DNA from: Streptococcus lactarius
GTDB taxonomy: Bacteria; Bacillota; Bacilli; Lactobacillales; Streptococcaceae
Direction: 5' to 3'
Length of the DNA: 29,963 nt
Assembly: GCF_016642265.1 (NCBI RefSeq)
Contig: NZ_MRXX01000006.1
Span: 119,098-149,060 of the forward strand
Made by a program: the position numbers and the translations under genes. Each line of letters begins with the position of its first letter. Position 1 is the stretch's first letter. Under the pieces are notes generated by a model. The model did not search any database. It saw nothing but the letters and a program-made list of their open reading frames with translations, and was not told where the DNA came from. Positions 18,170 to 26,415 of the stretch are shown here, one piece after another.

Positions 18170-19798
18170 ATGGGATTATTTGATCGTTTATTTGGTAAAA
18201 AAGAAAAGACAGAAAAAGTCCTTCCGACTTCTGAAGAAGTGATGGAAAACAAAGAGCAAGAAGTAGCTGATACAGAGGAGCCAAAAGTTGTTTCCCAAGA
18301 CCGGGACGAGCAAAAGATCTCTGACATGGAGGCTTATTACCAAGAGCTTAAAGAGCGAATTGCAGCCACACATCAACCTGTTTCAACCGTCACTCAAGAA
18401 GAGTCATCAGAGGAACCTCTTGTTGAAGAAAAAGAGAGTGTAGAGGCTAGTGAGGACCAAGCGCCAGTAGAAGAAATCACGGAAGTAGCCACCCCTGCTG
18501 AACCAGCAGAAGAAATTGCAGAAGTGGAAGCTCCTGCTGAACCAGCAGAAGAAATTGCAGAAGTGGAAGCCCCAGCTGAACCAGCAGAAGAAACTACTGA
18601 AGAGGTAGTCTCAGCTGAGCCGGTAGAAGCAATCACTGAATTTGTAGCAACTCCGGATTCGTCAGAAGCCCCTACTGAAGTGGAAATCCCTGCTGAGCCA
18701 GCAGAAGAAATTGCTGAAGAGGTGGCCTCAGCTGAGCCGGTAGAAGAAATTACGGAAGTAGTATCTCCTGTTGAACCAGCAGAAGAACCCGTTGAAGTGG
18801 AAGAACCGGTTGTTGAACCAGTGGTGGAAGCTCCAGATCAGGAAGCTCAATCCGAGGTCGCACCTCAGCAAGAGACCATTCAGGAAAAATATGACCGTAG
18901 CTTAAAAAAGACGCGGACTGGATTGGGTGCACGTCTCAATGCCTTCTTTGCCAATTTCCGTTCAGTCGATGAAGAATTCTTTGAAGAATTGGAAGAACTC
19001 TTGATCATGAGTGACGTTGGGGTTCAGGTTGCCTCCAATTTAACTGAAGAATTACGATATGAAGCCCGGTTGGAGAATGCCAAAAAACCAGATGCTCTCA
19101 AGCGCGTGATTATCGAAAAATTGGTAGACTTGTATGAAAAGGATGGCCAATTTAATGAAGCCATTCGTTTTCAAGATGGCCTCACGGTTATGCTCTTTGT
19201 TGGGGTTAATGGCGTCGGAAAAACCACTTCTATCGGGAAATTAGCGCACAAATACAAACATGAAGGCAAAAAAGTCCTATTGGTTGCGGCGGATACCTTC
19301 CGTGCGGGAGCAGTGGCTCAACTTGTAGAATGGGGACGTCGCGTGGATGTTCCAGTTGTGACAGGCCCTGAAAAATCAGATCCGGCAAGCGTTGTCTTTG
19401 ATGGAATGGAACGCGCCATTTCCGAGAATGTCGATATTTTGATGATTGATACGGCTGGCCGTCTGCAAAACAAGGACAACCTCATGGCAGAGCTTGAAAA
19501 AATCGGACGGATTATCAAGCGTGTTGTGCCGGAGGCACCGCACGAAACTTTACTTGCGCTCGATGCTTCGACGGGTCAAAATGCCTTGGTTCAAGCCAAA
19601 GAGTTTTCAAAAATCACACCTGTAACTGGGATTGTCTTAACCAAGATTGATGGAACGGCTCGAGGTGGGGTCGTGCTTGCGATTCGTGAAGAATTGGATA
19701 TTCCAGTGAAGTTGATTGGATTTGGAGAAAAGATTGATGACATCGGACCATTTAACTCAGAAAACTTCATGCGTGGCCTTTTAGAAGGATTGATTTAA
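18170..19798 (+). CDS. ftsY: Signal recognition particle receptor FtsY
   Basis: A 542-residue SRP receptor GTPase that brings ribosome-SRP complexes to the membrane. After a basic N-terminal patch (GLFDRLFGKKEK), residues about 80-235 form an acidic, low-complexity A domain built on repeats such as AEPAEEIAEVEAP. The NG domain begins near YDRSLKKTRTGLGARL (241). Its GTP-binding motifs are GVNGVGKTT (345-353), DTFRAGAVAQ, DTAGR and TKIDGTARGG. The protein is about 100 residues longer than the FtsY of pneumococcus as I recall it, all in the acidic region. AAAGGAG at 18154-18160 serves the ATG at 18170. Last gene of the rnc operon. Confidence 0.97.
   Translation: MGLFDRLFGKKEKTEKVLPTSEEVMENKEQEVADTEEPKVVSQDRDEQKISDMEAYYQELKERIAATHQPVSTVTQEESSEEPLVEEKESVEASEDQAPVEEITEVATPAEPAEEIAEVEAPAEPAEEIAEVEAPAEPAEETTEEVVSAEPVEAITEFVATPDSSEAPTEVEIPAEPAEEIAEEVASAEPVEEITEVVSPVEPAEEPVEVEEPVVEPVVEAPDQEAQSEVAPQQETIQEKYDRSLKKTRTGLGARLNAFFANFRSVDEEFFEELEELLIMSDVGVQVASNLTEELRYEARLENAKKPDALKRVIIEKLVDLYEKDGQFNEAIRFQDGLTVMLFVGVNGVGKTTSIGKLAHKYKHEGKKVLLVAADTFRAGAVAQLVEWGRRVDVPVVTGPEKSDPASVVFDGMERAISENVDILMIDTAGRLQNKDNLMAELEKIGRIIKRVVPEAPHETLLALDASTGQNALVQAKEFSKITPVTGIVLTKIDGTARGGVVLAIREELDIPVKLIGFGEKIDDIGPFNSENFMRGLLEGLI
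18494..18607 (+). repeat. 39-bp tandem repeat inside ftsY
   Basis: Two almost identical 39-base units (18494-18532 and 18533-18571) are followed by a partial third. Each encodes 13 residues, PAEPAEEIAEVEA. More degenerate copies (AEPAEEIAEEVASAEPVEEITEV) continue to about 18800. The copy number probably varies among strains by slippage. Confidence 0.85.
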
Positions 19799-19809
19799 CC
19801 GTACAATAG

Positions 19810-19846
19810 AAAAAGACAAATTGTTAGAAGGGCAATTTGTCTTTTT
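19810..19846 (+). terminator. ftsY operon terminator
   Basis: A 14-bp perfect stem, AAAAAGACAAATTG/CAATTTGTCTTTTT, with a nine-base loop and terminal T run. The symmetric A and T tracts could also stop transcripts from the zwf side. Confidence 0.9.
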
Positions 19847-19860
19847 GTGTCATTGGAATA

Positions 19861-19883
19861 AAAAAACTACCCGAAAGTGGCTT
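19861..19883 (-). repeat. Degenerate second copy of the zwf terminator
   Basis: These 23 bases match the zwf terminator at 20139-20161 in 21 positions (six A, C, T/C, ACCCGAA, A/G, GTGGCTT) and in the same orientation. The changes weaken the stem. The two copies bracket the multi-hairpin element. Confidence 0.75.
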
Positions 19884-19907
19884 TAGATTGAAGACAAAGT
19901 CATCTTA

Positions 19908-20045
19908 GAAACTTTCCTTAGGTGAGTACGGACGTCAGCGAACTTCGAAGAAGTTCCATGACTTAGTTTTGGACCTGAAGTTCCAAAACTCCCGGGTGTT
20001 AGAAACACTAATGTTTCTAACACTTTTCTCACGACGGAAAGCTTC
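19908..20045. other. Multibranch hairpin element (candidate structured RNA or mobile repeat)
   Basis: The segment folds on paper into a closed multibranch structure. Outer helices: GAA and CTTTCC (19908-19910, 19912-19917) pair with GGAAAG and TTC (20036-20041, 20043-20045); GTGAG (19922-19926) pairs with CTCAC (20028-20032). Inside are three hairpins: GTCA plus GAACTTC (19934-19946) with GAAGTTC plus TGAC (19950-19962), an AGTTTTGGA/TCCAAAACT stem (19965-19990), and a perfect 12-bp stem GTGTTAGAAACA/TGTTTCTAACAC with loop CTAA (19996-20023). No open frame of note overlaps it. Strand and function are unknown; it could be a non-coding RNA or a non-autonomous repeat. Confidence 0.7.
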
Positions 20046-20138
20046 AGTTGTACTTCAATGTACCTAATACACTATCTCATTTTATTTTTATAGCACTACT
20101 TAGGATGTTTTATGTAAAAAAACAGTTTATCTACATTC

Positions 20139-20161
20139 AAAAAACCACCCGAAGGTGGCTT
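20139..20161 (-). terminator. zwf terminator
   Basis: On the minus strand AAGCCACC, loop TTCG, GGTGG and six T, four bases after the zwf stop. Confidence 0.88.
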
Positions 20162-20164
20162 GTC

Positions 20165-21631
20165 TTAATTCTTAGGCTCAGGTTTCCACACCCATTCTGC
20201 TCCGTATTCTGTAAGGAGACCATCAGAAGCAGTTGGTCCCATGGACCCTGACTTGTACTCATAGAGCGGTGCTCCATTTTCAGCCCAGAGTTTTTCAATT
20301 CGATCAATTAATTGCCATGAAGCGCGAACTTCGTGCCAATGGCTATAATTGGTGGAATCATTGTTCAACACATCATAAATCAATTTTTCATATGGCTCTG
20401 GTGAAGCTCCAGTTGCGGTCGCATCTGTTTCGTAGTCAAAGGAAATCGGCGCGATACTGAACTGCTCGCCCACTTCTTTTCCATTGATGCTCAATGAAAA
20501 GCCTTCATTTGGCTGAATATAGATGGTCAAGACGTTAGGTCGTAAACTGTCTCCAAAGATAGAATCTGTTTGCTTAAAGACCACATTGACCATGGTTCCT
20601 TTCTTAGTTAGACGTTTCCCAGTACGGAAGAAGAAAGGTACTCCTTGGAACCGATCGCTATCAACAAAGAAAGCTCCAGAAGCATAGGTTTCCGTAGTAG
20701 ATTCAGGATCGACATTTGGTTCACTGCGATAAGAGATATCTTTTTTTCCTTCGATGGTTCCAGAATGGTATTGGCCACGGATGAAGAATTTCTTTAATTC
20801 CTCATCAGTAGGATTGTGCATTTGCTCGAACACTTTAACTTTTTCAGCACGAATCGCATCCTTGGTAAAGGTAGCAGGCTTATCCATAGCAAGCAAAGAC
20901 AAGAGCTGAAGGGTATGGTTTTGCACCATGTCCCGAAGGGCTCCAGAGTGATCATAGTAGCCACCGCGTTCTTCAACACCCAAGCGTTCTGCAAAGGTAA
21001 TTTGGATGTTGTCAATGAAGTCTCGGTTCCATAGGTTATCAAAAATCAGATTGCCGAAACGAATGGCAAAGATATTTTGGATCATTTCTTTTCCAAGGTA
21101 GTGGTCGATCCGGAAGATTTGTTCTTCATCGAAGGTTTCTTCCAGTTCCTTGTTGAGTTGACTGGCCGTTTCTAGGTCTGTACCAAAAGGTTTTTCAACG
21201 ATCAAGCGCTCAAAGCCTTGTCCATCCACAATGCCTTCTGATTTCAGGTGTTTAGCAATGGTTCCAAAAAATTGAGGAGCCATAGATAAGAAGAAGACCT
21301 TGTTGTGTTCCGTTTGGTATTTTTCATCCAGAGTGCTTTGCAATTCGCGCAGAGCGATGTAATGTTCGGTATCATTGACATCATGGCTTTGGTAGTAGAA
21401 ATGACTAGCGAATTCTTGGGCTTGTTGAGGGCTATCTGCGAGGTCTGTGATGGATTCTACCACAACTGATTCAAAGTATTCCTTGCTCCATGGTCTGCGG
21501 GCTGTTCCGATCACCGCAAAGTGTTCAGATAGATTTCCTGATTTATAGAGTCTAAAAAGGGATGGATAGAGCTTTCGTTTGGCTAAATCGCCACTAGCTC
21601 CGAAAATGGTTACAATAACTTTTGAAGACAT
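20165..21631 (-). CDS. zwf: Glucose-6-phosphate 1-dehydrogenase
   Basis: A 488-residue glucose-6-phosphate dehydrogenase, first enzyme of the oxidative pentose phosphate pathway, giving NADPH and 6-phosphogluconolactone. The N-terminal nucleotide-binding loop is GASGDLAKRKLYPSLF (11-26), and the active-site signature is RIDHYLGKE, with the catalytic histidine pair provided here and in the following domain. The C-terminal half has the family's FRTGKRLTKKG substrate-binding segment. ATG at 21629-21631 has an AGG eight bases upstream. It is a single-gene unit with its own promoter and terminator. Confidence 0.97.
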   Translation of the reverse strand: MSSKVIVTIFGASGDLAKRKLYPSLFRLYKSGNLSEHFAVIGTARRPWSKEYFESVVVESITDLADSPQQAQEFASHFYYQSHDVNDTEHYIALRELQSTLDEKYQTEHNKVFFLSMAPQFFGTIAKHLKSEGIVDGQGFERLIVEKPFGTDLETASQLNKELEETFDEEQIFRIDHYLGKEMIQNIFAIRFGNLIFDNLWNRDFIDNIQITFAERLGVEERGGYYDHSGALRDMVQNHTLQLLSLLAMDKPATFTKDAIRAEKVKVFEQMHNPTDEELKKFFIRGQYHSGTIEGKKDISYRSEPNVDPESTTETYASGAFFVDSDRFQGVPFFFRTGKRLTKKGTMVNVVFKQTDSIFGDSLRPNVLTIYIQPNEGFSLSINGKEVGEQFSIAPISFDYETDATATGASPEPYEKLIYDVLNNDSTNYSHWHEVRASWQLIDRIEKLWAENGAPLYEYKSGSMGPTASDGLLTEYGAEWVWKPEPKN

Positions 21632-21662
21632 TTAAGTACCTATTTCCTATTTTATTAACCAT

Positions 21663-21671
21663 ATTTTACCA
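21663..21671 (-). promoter_or_regulatory. zwf promoter
   Basis: On the minus strand TGGTAAAAT, an extended -10, with no clear -35. Transcription should start near 21656, about 25 bases before ATG. Confidence 0.55.
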
Positions 21672-21743
21672 TAAAATCTACAAGATTTCCTATACAGAAA
21701 CTAAGTTCCTCACAATTTCCAATTGAGTGTGACTCGGTGAAAG

Positions 21744-21775
21744 AAAAAGCTAGAACACAGGTTGGTTCTAGCTTT
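21744..21775 (-). terminator. Terminator of the permease operon
   Basis: On the minus strand AAAGCTAGAAC/GTTCTAGCTTT, an 11-bp perfect stem with an eight-base loop and a T-rich tail. Confidence 0.88.
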
Positions 21776-21813
21776 GACTGGTATAAGATATTTGACTCAC
21801 AACCCAAGCTCCA

Positions 21814-22629
21814 TCAGAATACGCGATAGACATAAGGATTGTCGGGTTTTGTAATGGTCTGGCAATCTCTAATGTGGAGGACTGGCAAGCTTTGTTTGAG
21901 TTGCTTGTGGTATTCAATGGACAAGGTTCCTTTGGCCTGGATCCAAGTATTGTTTTCGAAATGCTGAGGGGCCCCGGTCGTTAAGAGGCCGTAGACGCCA
22001 GAATCTGCAATACAGTGGATGATTCCAAAGCGAAAGAGAAATTGGCTGCCCTTGTTATTAGGGTCATTGTAGACAAAGCCGGTCAACTCGATCGTCTTTC
22101 CTGCAAATTGGTCTGGATAGTCATAAATGACTTCCATGACTTCCATATAATTTTCAGTGGTCACCTGGATTACCTTTTTATCCACATATTTCTTTGCTGC
22201 CTGCTTCATTTCTGATTCATAGGCAGACTTGGTGAAATAGCTACTGGTATCCGGTTTGAGATACTGAGTGGTTGTTCCTTCGTCCTGCTGGATTTCCTTG
22301 GAAGAACCAGCCGCCACTGGGAAGTGATAGCCTTTGGCAGAGACTGTTTGGGAATCTAACGTTACGGTTGGGAAAAATAGACCGACAAACAAAGGAATAC
22401 AGAGCAAGAAGATACTCGCCACTTTTGCCCAGAAGCCAGAGAGATGACTGTGGATTTTCATTTGTTTGACCCAGATAATCAGCTGCACAAGCGCTAAAAC
22501 AAAGGACAAGAACATGGAAATATATGCCAAGTAAGAGTAGTGTAAGTTGATGTATTGATTGAGCTTACCAGATAATTGCAAATACATGGTGAGTTCAAAA
22601 TAGCCAGCTAATATCAAGAAACGAATCAT
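21814..22629 (-). CDS. UPF0703/DUF1980 (TIGR03943) family protein
   Basis: A 271-residue protein that belongs to the TIGR03943/DUF1980 group (B. subtilis YcgQ type). It has N-terminal helices (near 4-20, 33-55 and 70-90), then an extracellular domain; the C-terminal OB-like part carries HCIADSGVYGLL, equivalent to the family's cysteine-aspartate motif, and ends near TKPDNPYVYRVF. It is nearly always paired with a UPF0718 permease, as here, and the two are thought to form a transporter of unknown, perhaps metal-related, substrate. I chose the ATG at 22627-22629, which overlaps the permease stop as ATGA; a longer open frame to 22674 begins inside the permease gene. Confidence 0.88.
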   Translation of the reverse strand: MIRFLILAGYFELTMYLQLSGKLNQYINLHYSYLAYISMFLSFVLALVQLIIWVKQMKIHSHLSGFWAKVASIFLLCIPLFVGLFFPTVTLDSQTVSAKGYHFPVAAGSSKEIQQDEGTTTQYLKPDTSSYFTKSAYESEMKQAAKKYVDKKVIQVTTENYMEVMEVIYDYPDQFAGKTIELTGFVYNDPNNKGSQFLFRFGIIHCIADSGVYGLLTTGAPQHFENNTWIQAKGTLSIEYHKQLKQSLPVLHIRDCQTITKPDNPYVYRVF

Positions 22630-23531
22630 AGCACTACCCCCACAAACCAAGCATAAAGGAGCACAACTCCACAAACAATTCCGATAAATTGCCAGATGAA
22701 ACGAGCCTTGAGATAATTTTTCATCATGAGGAGATTTTTGACATCAAGCATAGGCCCAATCACCAAAAAGGCTAGAACAGGCGCTAGTCCAAAACTGCTC
22801 AGAAGAGAGGATCCAACAAAGGCGTCAGCCTCGCTACAAAGTGACAGGAGAAAGGACAAAACCATCAGTAAGAGAATGGCCACAACCGGTGTCGCACTGA
22901 TTGAGGTGAGGATCCGTGTTGGGACATAGACCTGGACGAGGCTAGCAAAGAGGCAACCAAATACCAGGTAGCGTCCTGTGTCAAAGAATTCATCAATGGC
23001 CTGCACCAAGACTTGGAAGAGTTTTTTCCCTTTGCTCAAGCCACTAAAATTATGCTCATGCACAGCCTTGCGCTGTTCTTTTTGGATCGAGTCGGTCTGT
23101 ATAAAACCAAGAAAGATCCCAAGCACCGTTGCGACAAGAAGGGATCCCAAAGCGCGGTAGAGAGCCATCTTTAGGGAGTTTCCAAATGCAGAATAGGTTG
23201 CAAAGAGAACGATGGGATTGATGACGGGTGCTGTCACCAGAAAGGGAACAGCAGTATAACTAGGAACCTTCTTCTCTAAAAAGCGATTGATAATAGGAAC
23301 AATCCCACATTCGCAGGAAGGAAAGATGAAACCGACAAAAGTCCCAAAGAAAATCCGCCCAAATTTATTTCTGGGGAGAAAGCGGTAGACCCTCTCGGGG
23401 GTGATATAGACCTCAATGATCCCTGAAATGATACTTCCGATTAGGACAAAGGGCAGGGCCTCAATGATAATCGAAAGAAAAATAGCCCCAGCCTGCAAGA
23501 CGCTTGAGGGTAGGTGTTGAAAGAGGGCCAT
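22626..23531 (-). CDS. UPF0718/DUF318 permease
   Basis: A 301-residue polytopic membrane protein of the DUF318 (B. subtilis YcgR) permease family. The diagnostic motif PSCECGIVP (71-79) holds two cysteines in the membrane (C73, C75), and FLVTAPVINPIV is the matching second repeat segment. A second related half appears after residue 190 with CSEADAFV. The family is predicted to move ions or small molecules; the substrate is not known. It follows the small 49-residue gene after two bases and overlaps the DUF1980 gene by four, so all three are one operon. Confidence 0.9.
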   Translation of the reverse strand: MALFQHLPSSVLQAGAIFLSIIIEALPFVLIGSIISGIIEVYITPERVYRFLPRNKFGRIFFGTFVGFIFPSCECGIVPIINRFLEKKVPSYTAVPFLVTAPVINPIVLFATYSAFGNSLKMALYRALGSLLVATVLGIFLGFIQTDSIQKEQRKAVHEHNFSGLSKGKKLFQVLVQAIDEFFDTGRYLVFGCLFASLVQVYVPTRILTSISATPVVAILLLMVLSFLLSLCSEADAFVGSSLLSSFGLAPVLAFLVIGPMLDVKNLLMMKNYLKARFIWQFIGIVCGVVLLYAWFVGVVL

Positions 23532-23533
23532 AG

Positions 23534-23683
23534 TTATTTAGCCTTCTCGTCTTCTTTTTTAAGAGCTTTTTGAGGCTTCTTTTTCTCATCTGGGAAATCG
23601 ACTTTTTTTTCTACATCTGGAAAACTCGCAAAGTTTTCAAACATTTTATCAAGATCATCTGTCTTAGAAAATTTAATAGCCAT
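23534..23683 (-). CDS. Small conserved streptococcal protein (SPJ_0845-like)
   Basis: A 49-residue open frame. It has a near-consensus ribosome site, AAAAGGAGG, whose GGAGG (23691-23695) is seven bases before ATG (23681-23683), and an extended -10 TGTTATAAT on its strand at 23712-23720. The protein begins MAIKFSKTDDLDKMFENFAS and ends in a Lys/Glu-rich tail (KKKPQKALKKEDEKAK); it has no membrane helix or cysteine. From memory it matches the SPJ_0845 family of small streptococcal proteins of unknown function. Its stop is two bases before the permease ATG, so it is co-translated with that gene. Confidence 0.82.
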   Translation of the reverse strand: MAIKFSKTDDLDKMFENFASFPDVEKKVDFPDEKKKPQKALKKEDEKAK

Positions 23684-23711
23684 TTTTGGGCCTCCTTTTT
23701 CGTTTTCTATC

Positions 23712-23720
23712 ATTATAACA
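23712..23720 (-). promoter_or_regulatory. Promoter of the small-protein/permease operon
   Basis: TGTTATAAT on the minus strand, an extended -10 without a good -35. It is divergent from the tex promoter about 90 bases away. Confidence 0.65.
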
Positions 23721-23810
23721 AAAAGACAAGAGCAAGGGGGAAATGGAGCATAAAAGTCAAGGAGGAAACCGAAGCAATCGGTAGCCTATAGGCTTGGCTA
23801 CGGTAAAATA

Positions 23811-23819
23811 TGCTATAAT
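23811..23819 (+). promoter_or_regulatory. tex promoter (leaderless) with inverted repeat
   Basis: TGCTATAAT, an extended -10 whose TATAAT (23814-23819) ends seven bases before the tex ATG at 23827. The mRNA should start at or one base before the ATG. Just upstream GTAGCC (23781-23786) pairs with GGCTAC (23796-23801), and the inner AGCC-TATA-GGCT is also palindromic; it could be an operator. Confidence 0.7.
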
Positions 23820-23826
23820 AGAAGCT

Positions 23827-25953
23827 ATGGATAAATATGAAAAAATAGCCCAAGAATTGGGAGTTAGTTTAAAACAAATCGATACCGTATTGAGTTTGAC
23901 CGCAGAAGGCTCAACCATTCCCTTCATTGCTCGTTATCGAAAAGATTTGACGGGAAATTTGGATGAAGTAGCGATCAAGGCCATTATTGACCGGGACAAG
24001 TCCTTAACAGCCCTAGCTGAACGGAAGGAAACCGTCCTAGCCAAGATCGAAGAGCAAGGCAAGTTGACGGATGCACTCAAGCAGGCCATTGAAGCTGCTG
24101 AGAAATTAGCTGATGTCGAAGAACTCTATCTGCCTTATAAGGAAAAACGGCGGACCAAGGCCACGATTGCCCGAGAAGCAGGTCTTTTCCCCTTGGCGCG
24201 CCTTATTCTACAAAATAGTCCAGACTTGGAAGCGGAGGCACAGAAATTTATCTGCGAGGCCTTCCCAACCGAAACAGCGGCTCTAGCTGGTGCAGTAGAT
24301 ATTTTGGTCGAGGCTATTTCAGAAGACACCCAATTGCGGTCTCTCACCTATCAAGAAATTCATGGGTATTCCCTCATGACGTCAACCTTGAAGGATGAAA
24401 GCTTAGACCCTAAGCGGACCTTTGAAATCTACTATGATTTTTCTGAAAAGATCAAGAGTATGCAAGGTTACCGGACGCTTGCTCTCAATCGTGGGGAAAA
24501 ATTGGGCGTTCTTAAAGTCGGATTTGAGCACCATCTGGATCGAATCATTCGTATTTTTGAAGCTCGATTTAAAACGAAAAATACCTATGTCGATGAGGTG
24601 ATTCAGCAGGCCGTCAAGAAAAAAATTGTACCAGCGATCGAACGTCGGATTCGAACAGAATTGACCGAAGCAGCCGAAGACGGGGCTATTCAATTATTCT
24701 CTGAAAATCTACGGAATCTATTGCTCATTCCTCCATTGAAGGGGCGCGTAGTCCTTGGTTTTGACCCAGCCTTTCGGACAGGTGCTAAATTAGCCGTTGT
24801 CGATGAAACAGGAAAGATGCTCACAACCCAGGTCATCTATCCAGTTGCCCCTGCCAAACCAGCTCAGATCGAGCAAGCTAAAAAGGATCTGTCCTCCTTG
24901 ATCAAGGAGTTTAACGTAGAGATTATTGCCATTGGAAATGGAACCGCCAGCCGTGAAAGTGAGGCCTTTGTCGCAGAGGTGCTCCATGACCATCCAGGGG
25001 TCCGCTATGTCATTGTCAATGAAAGTGGAGCGTCTGTCTATTCGGCAAGTGAGTTGGCCCGCCATGAGTTCCCAGAATTAACCGTTGAAAAACGCTCGGC
25101 TATCTCCATTGCCCGCCGCCTGCAAGATCCCTTGGCTGAGTTGGTTAAAATCGATGCCAAGTCGATCGGTGTGGGTCAATACCAGCACGATGTCAATCAG
25201 AAGAAATTGACCGAAGGCTTGGACTTTGTGGTGGATACGGTCGTTAACCAAGTTGGGGTGAATATCAATACAGCTAGTCCCTCTCTCTTAGCGCATGTAG
25301 CCGGGCTCAATAAAACTATCTCTGAAAATATCGTCAAATACAGGGAAGAAGAAGGAATGATCCTTTCACGGGAACAGATTAAAAAAGTCCCTCGTCTCGG
25401 GTCCAAGGCTTTCGAGCAGGCTGCTGGATTCTTACGCATTCCTGAAAGTAAAAACATTTTGGACAATACTGGTGTCCACCCTGAAAGTTACCAGGAAGTT
25501 GAAAAGCTCTTTCAACTTCTTGAAATTACCGAACTGGATGAATCTGCTCAGGAAAAATTAAAAGCTGTCAATATAGAGGAAATGTCGACCCAGCTTGATC
25601 TGGGACCAGAAACTCTAAAAGATATTATTGCTGATCTCTTAAAACCGGGTCGCGACTTGCGGGATTCCTTTGATGCACCAGTGCTCCGTCAGGATGTCTT
25701 GGATATTAAAGATCTCCATATCGGTCAAAAATTAGAAGGGGTTGTGCGCAATGTGGTTGATTTCGGAGCCTTTGTCGATATTGGTATTCACGAGGATGGC
25801 TTGATTCATATCTCCCATATGAGCAAGCAATTTATCAAGCATCCAAGCCAAGTCGTCTCAGTAGGTGATTTGGTAACTGTCTGGGTGAAGAAAATCGACG
25901 TGGAACGCGAAAAAGTCAACCTCAGTTTGGTAGCACCGAATGAATCTAACTGA
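23827..25953 (+). CDS. tex: Tex family RNA-binding transcription accessory protein
   Basis: A 708-residue Tex protein, homologous to the core of eukaryotic Spt6. In order: N-terminal helical region with [15 protein letters not shown] (about 21-35), a YqgF/RNase H-like domain (about 320-450) with [17 protein letters not shown], helix-hairpin-helix motifs (about 490-560, [13 protein letters not shown]), and a C-terminal S1 RNA-binding domain from about 630 with [19 protein letters not shown]. Tex affects transcription and, in some species, virulence genes. I chose ATG 23827, [13 protein letters not shown], as in other streptococci; an in-frame TTG at 23794 lies in the promoter. There is no Shine-Dalgarno, matching the leaderless prediction. 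It overlaps sprT by 14 bases. Confidence 0.95.
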   Translation: MDKYEKIAQELGVSLKQIDTVLSLTAEGSTIPFIARYRKDLTGNLDEVAIKAIIDRDKSLTALAERKETVLAKIEEQGKLTDALKQAIEAAEKLADVEELYLPYKEKRRTKATIAREAGLFPLARLILQNSPDLEAEAQKFICEAFPTETAALAGAVDILVEAISEDTQLRSLTYQEIHGYSLMTSTLKDESLDPKRTFEIYYDFSEKIKSMQGYRTLALNRGEKLGVLKVGFEHHLDRIIRIFEARFKTKNTYVDEVIQQAVKKKIVPAIERRIRTELTEAAEDGAIQLFSENLRNLLLIPPLKGRVVLGFDPAFRTGAKLAVVDETGKMLTTQVIYPVAPAKPAQIEQAKKDLSSLIKEFNVEIIAIGNGTASRESEAFVAEVLHDHPGVRYVIVNESGASVYSASELARHEFPELTVEKRSAISIARRLQDPLAELVKIDAKSIGVGQYQHDVNQKKLTEGLDFVVDTVVNQVGVNINTASPSLLAHVAGLNKTISENIVKYREEEGMILSREQIKKVPRLGSKAFEQAAGFLRIPESKNILDNTGVHPESYQEVEKLFQLLEITELDESAQEKLKAVNIEEMSTQLDLGPETLKDIIADLLKPGRDLRDSFDAPVLRQDVLDIKDLHIGQKLEGVVRNVVDFGAFVDIGIHEDGLIHISHMSKQFIKHPSQVVSVGDLVTVWVKKIDVEREKVNLSLVAPNESN

Positions 25954-26395
25954 GTATGTACGCCAAGTATCTATAGAAGATTTTGGGAGAGAATTCCGCC
26001 ATCAAGCAGTGTGGAATTCACGTCTCCAAACCACAGGAGGCCGTTTCTTTCCCAAGGATCGACATCTCGATTTCAACCCCAAGATTTACCAGACTTTCGG
26101 ATTAGAAACCTTTCGCAAAATCGTCCGCCACGAACTCTGTCATTACCATCTTTACGATCAAGGCAAAGGCTATCGCCACAAAGACCCAGCTTTTAAGCAA
26201 CTCCTTCAGCAAGTGGATGGCCTTCGTTTCACACCTCCCCTGCCAGAAAAGACTGGACGAGTCAAGCGGATCTATCTCTATCAATGTCCCCATTGTGGTC
26301 AAGAGTATAGACGAAAGCGAAAAATCGATCTGCAGAAATATGCCTGCGGTCGCTGTCGCAGCCGCCTTCAATTCCTTGAAATGAGACAAGAATAA
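25940..26395 (+). CDS. SprT-like zinc metalloprotease-fold protein
   Basis: A 151-residue SprT-like protein. The zinc-protease motif HELCH (H64 to H68) is intact and is followed by YRHKDPAFK, which supplies the third ligand region. The C-terminal zinc ribbon has C116-PH-C119 and C136-GR-C139. Bacterial members are poorly characterised; the eukaryotic Spartan relatives cut DNA-protein crosslinks. It starts 14 bases before the end of tex, so its translation depends on that gene. Confidence 0.92.
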   Translation: MNLTEYVRQVSIEDFGREFRHQAVWNSRLQTTGGRFFPKDRHLDFNPKIYQTFGLETFRKIVRHELCHYHLYDQGKGYRHKDPAFKQLLQQVDGLRFTPPLPEKTGRVKRIYLYQCPHCGQEYRRKRKIDLQKYACGRCRSRLQFLEMRQE

Positions 26396-26415
26396 GAATC
26401 GGTCTGTAGGCGGAT

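Larger units (their letters stand above)
19847..20138. other. Intergenic region between ftsY and zwf
   Basis: Between the two convergent genes lie 366 gene-free bases (19799-20164). The contents are the ftsY terminator, a degenerate copy of the zwf terminator, the multi-hairpin element, a small GTAC-TTCAAT-GTAC palindrome at 20050-20063, about 70 AT-rich bases with nothing recognised, and the real zwf terminator. Confidence 0.75.

Noticed and set aside
18494..18607. CRISPR-like array
   Set aside because: The repeats are contiguous, in frame within ftsY, and have no spacers.
18394..18636. Minus-strand frame with Ser-Ala-Gly repeats inside ftsY
   Set aside because: It is the antisense reading of the ftsY tandem repeat.
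23794..23826. TTG-initiated extension of Tex
   Set aside because: It lies in the promoter region and the family starts at MDKYEK.
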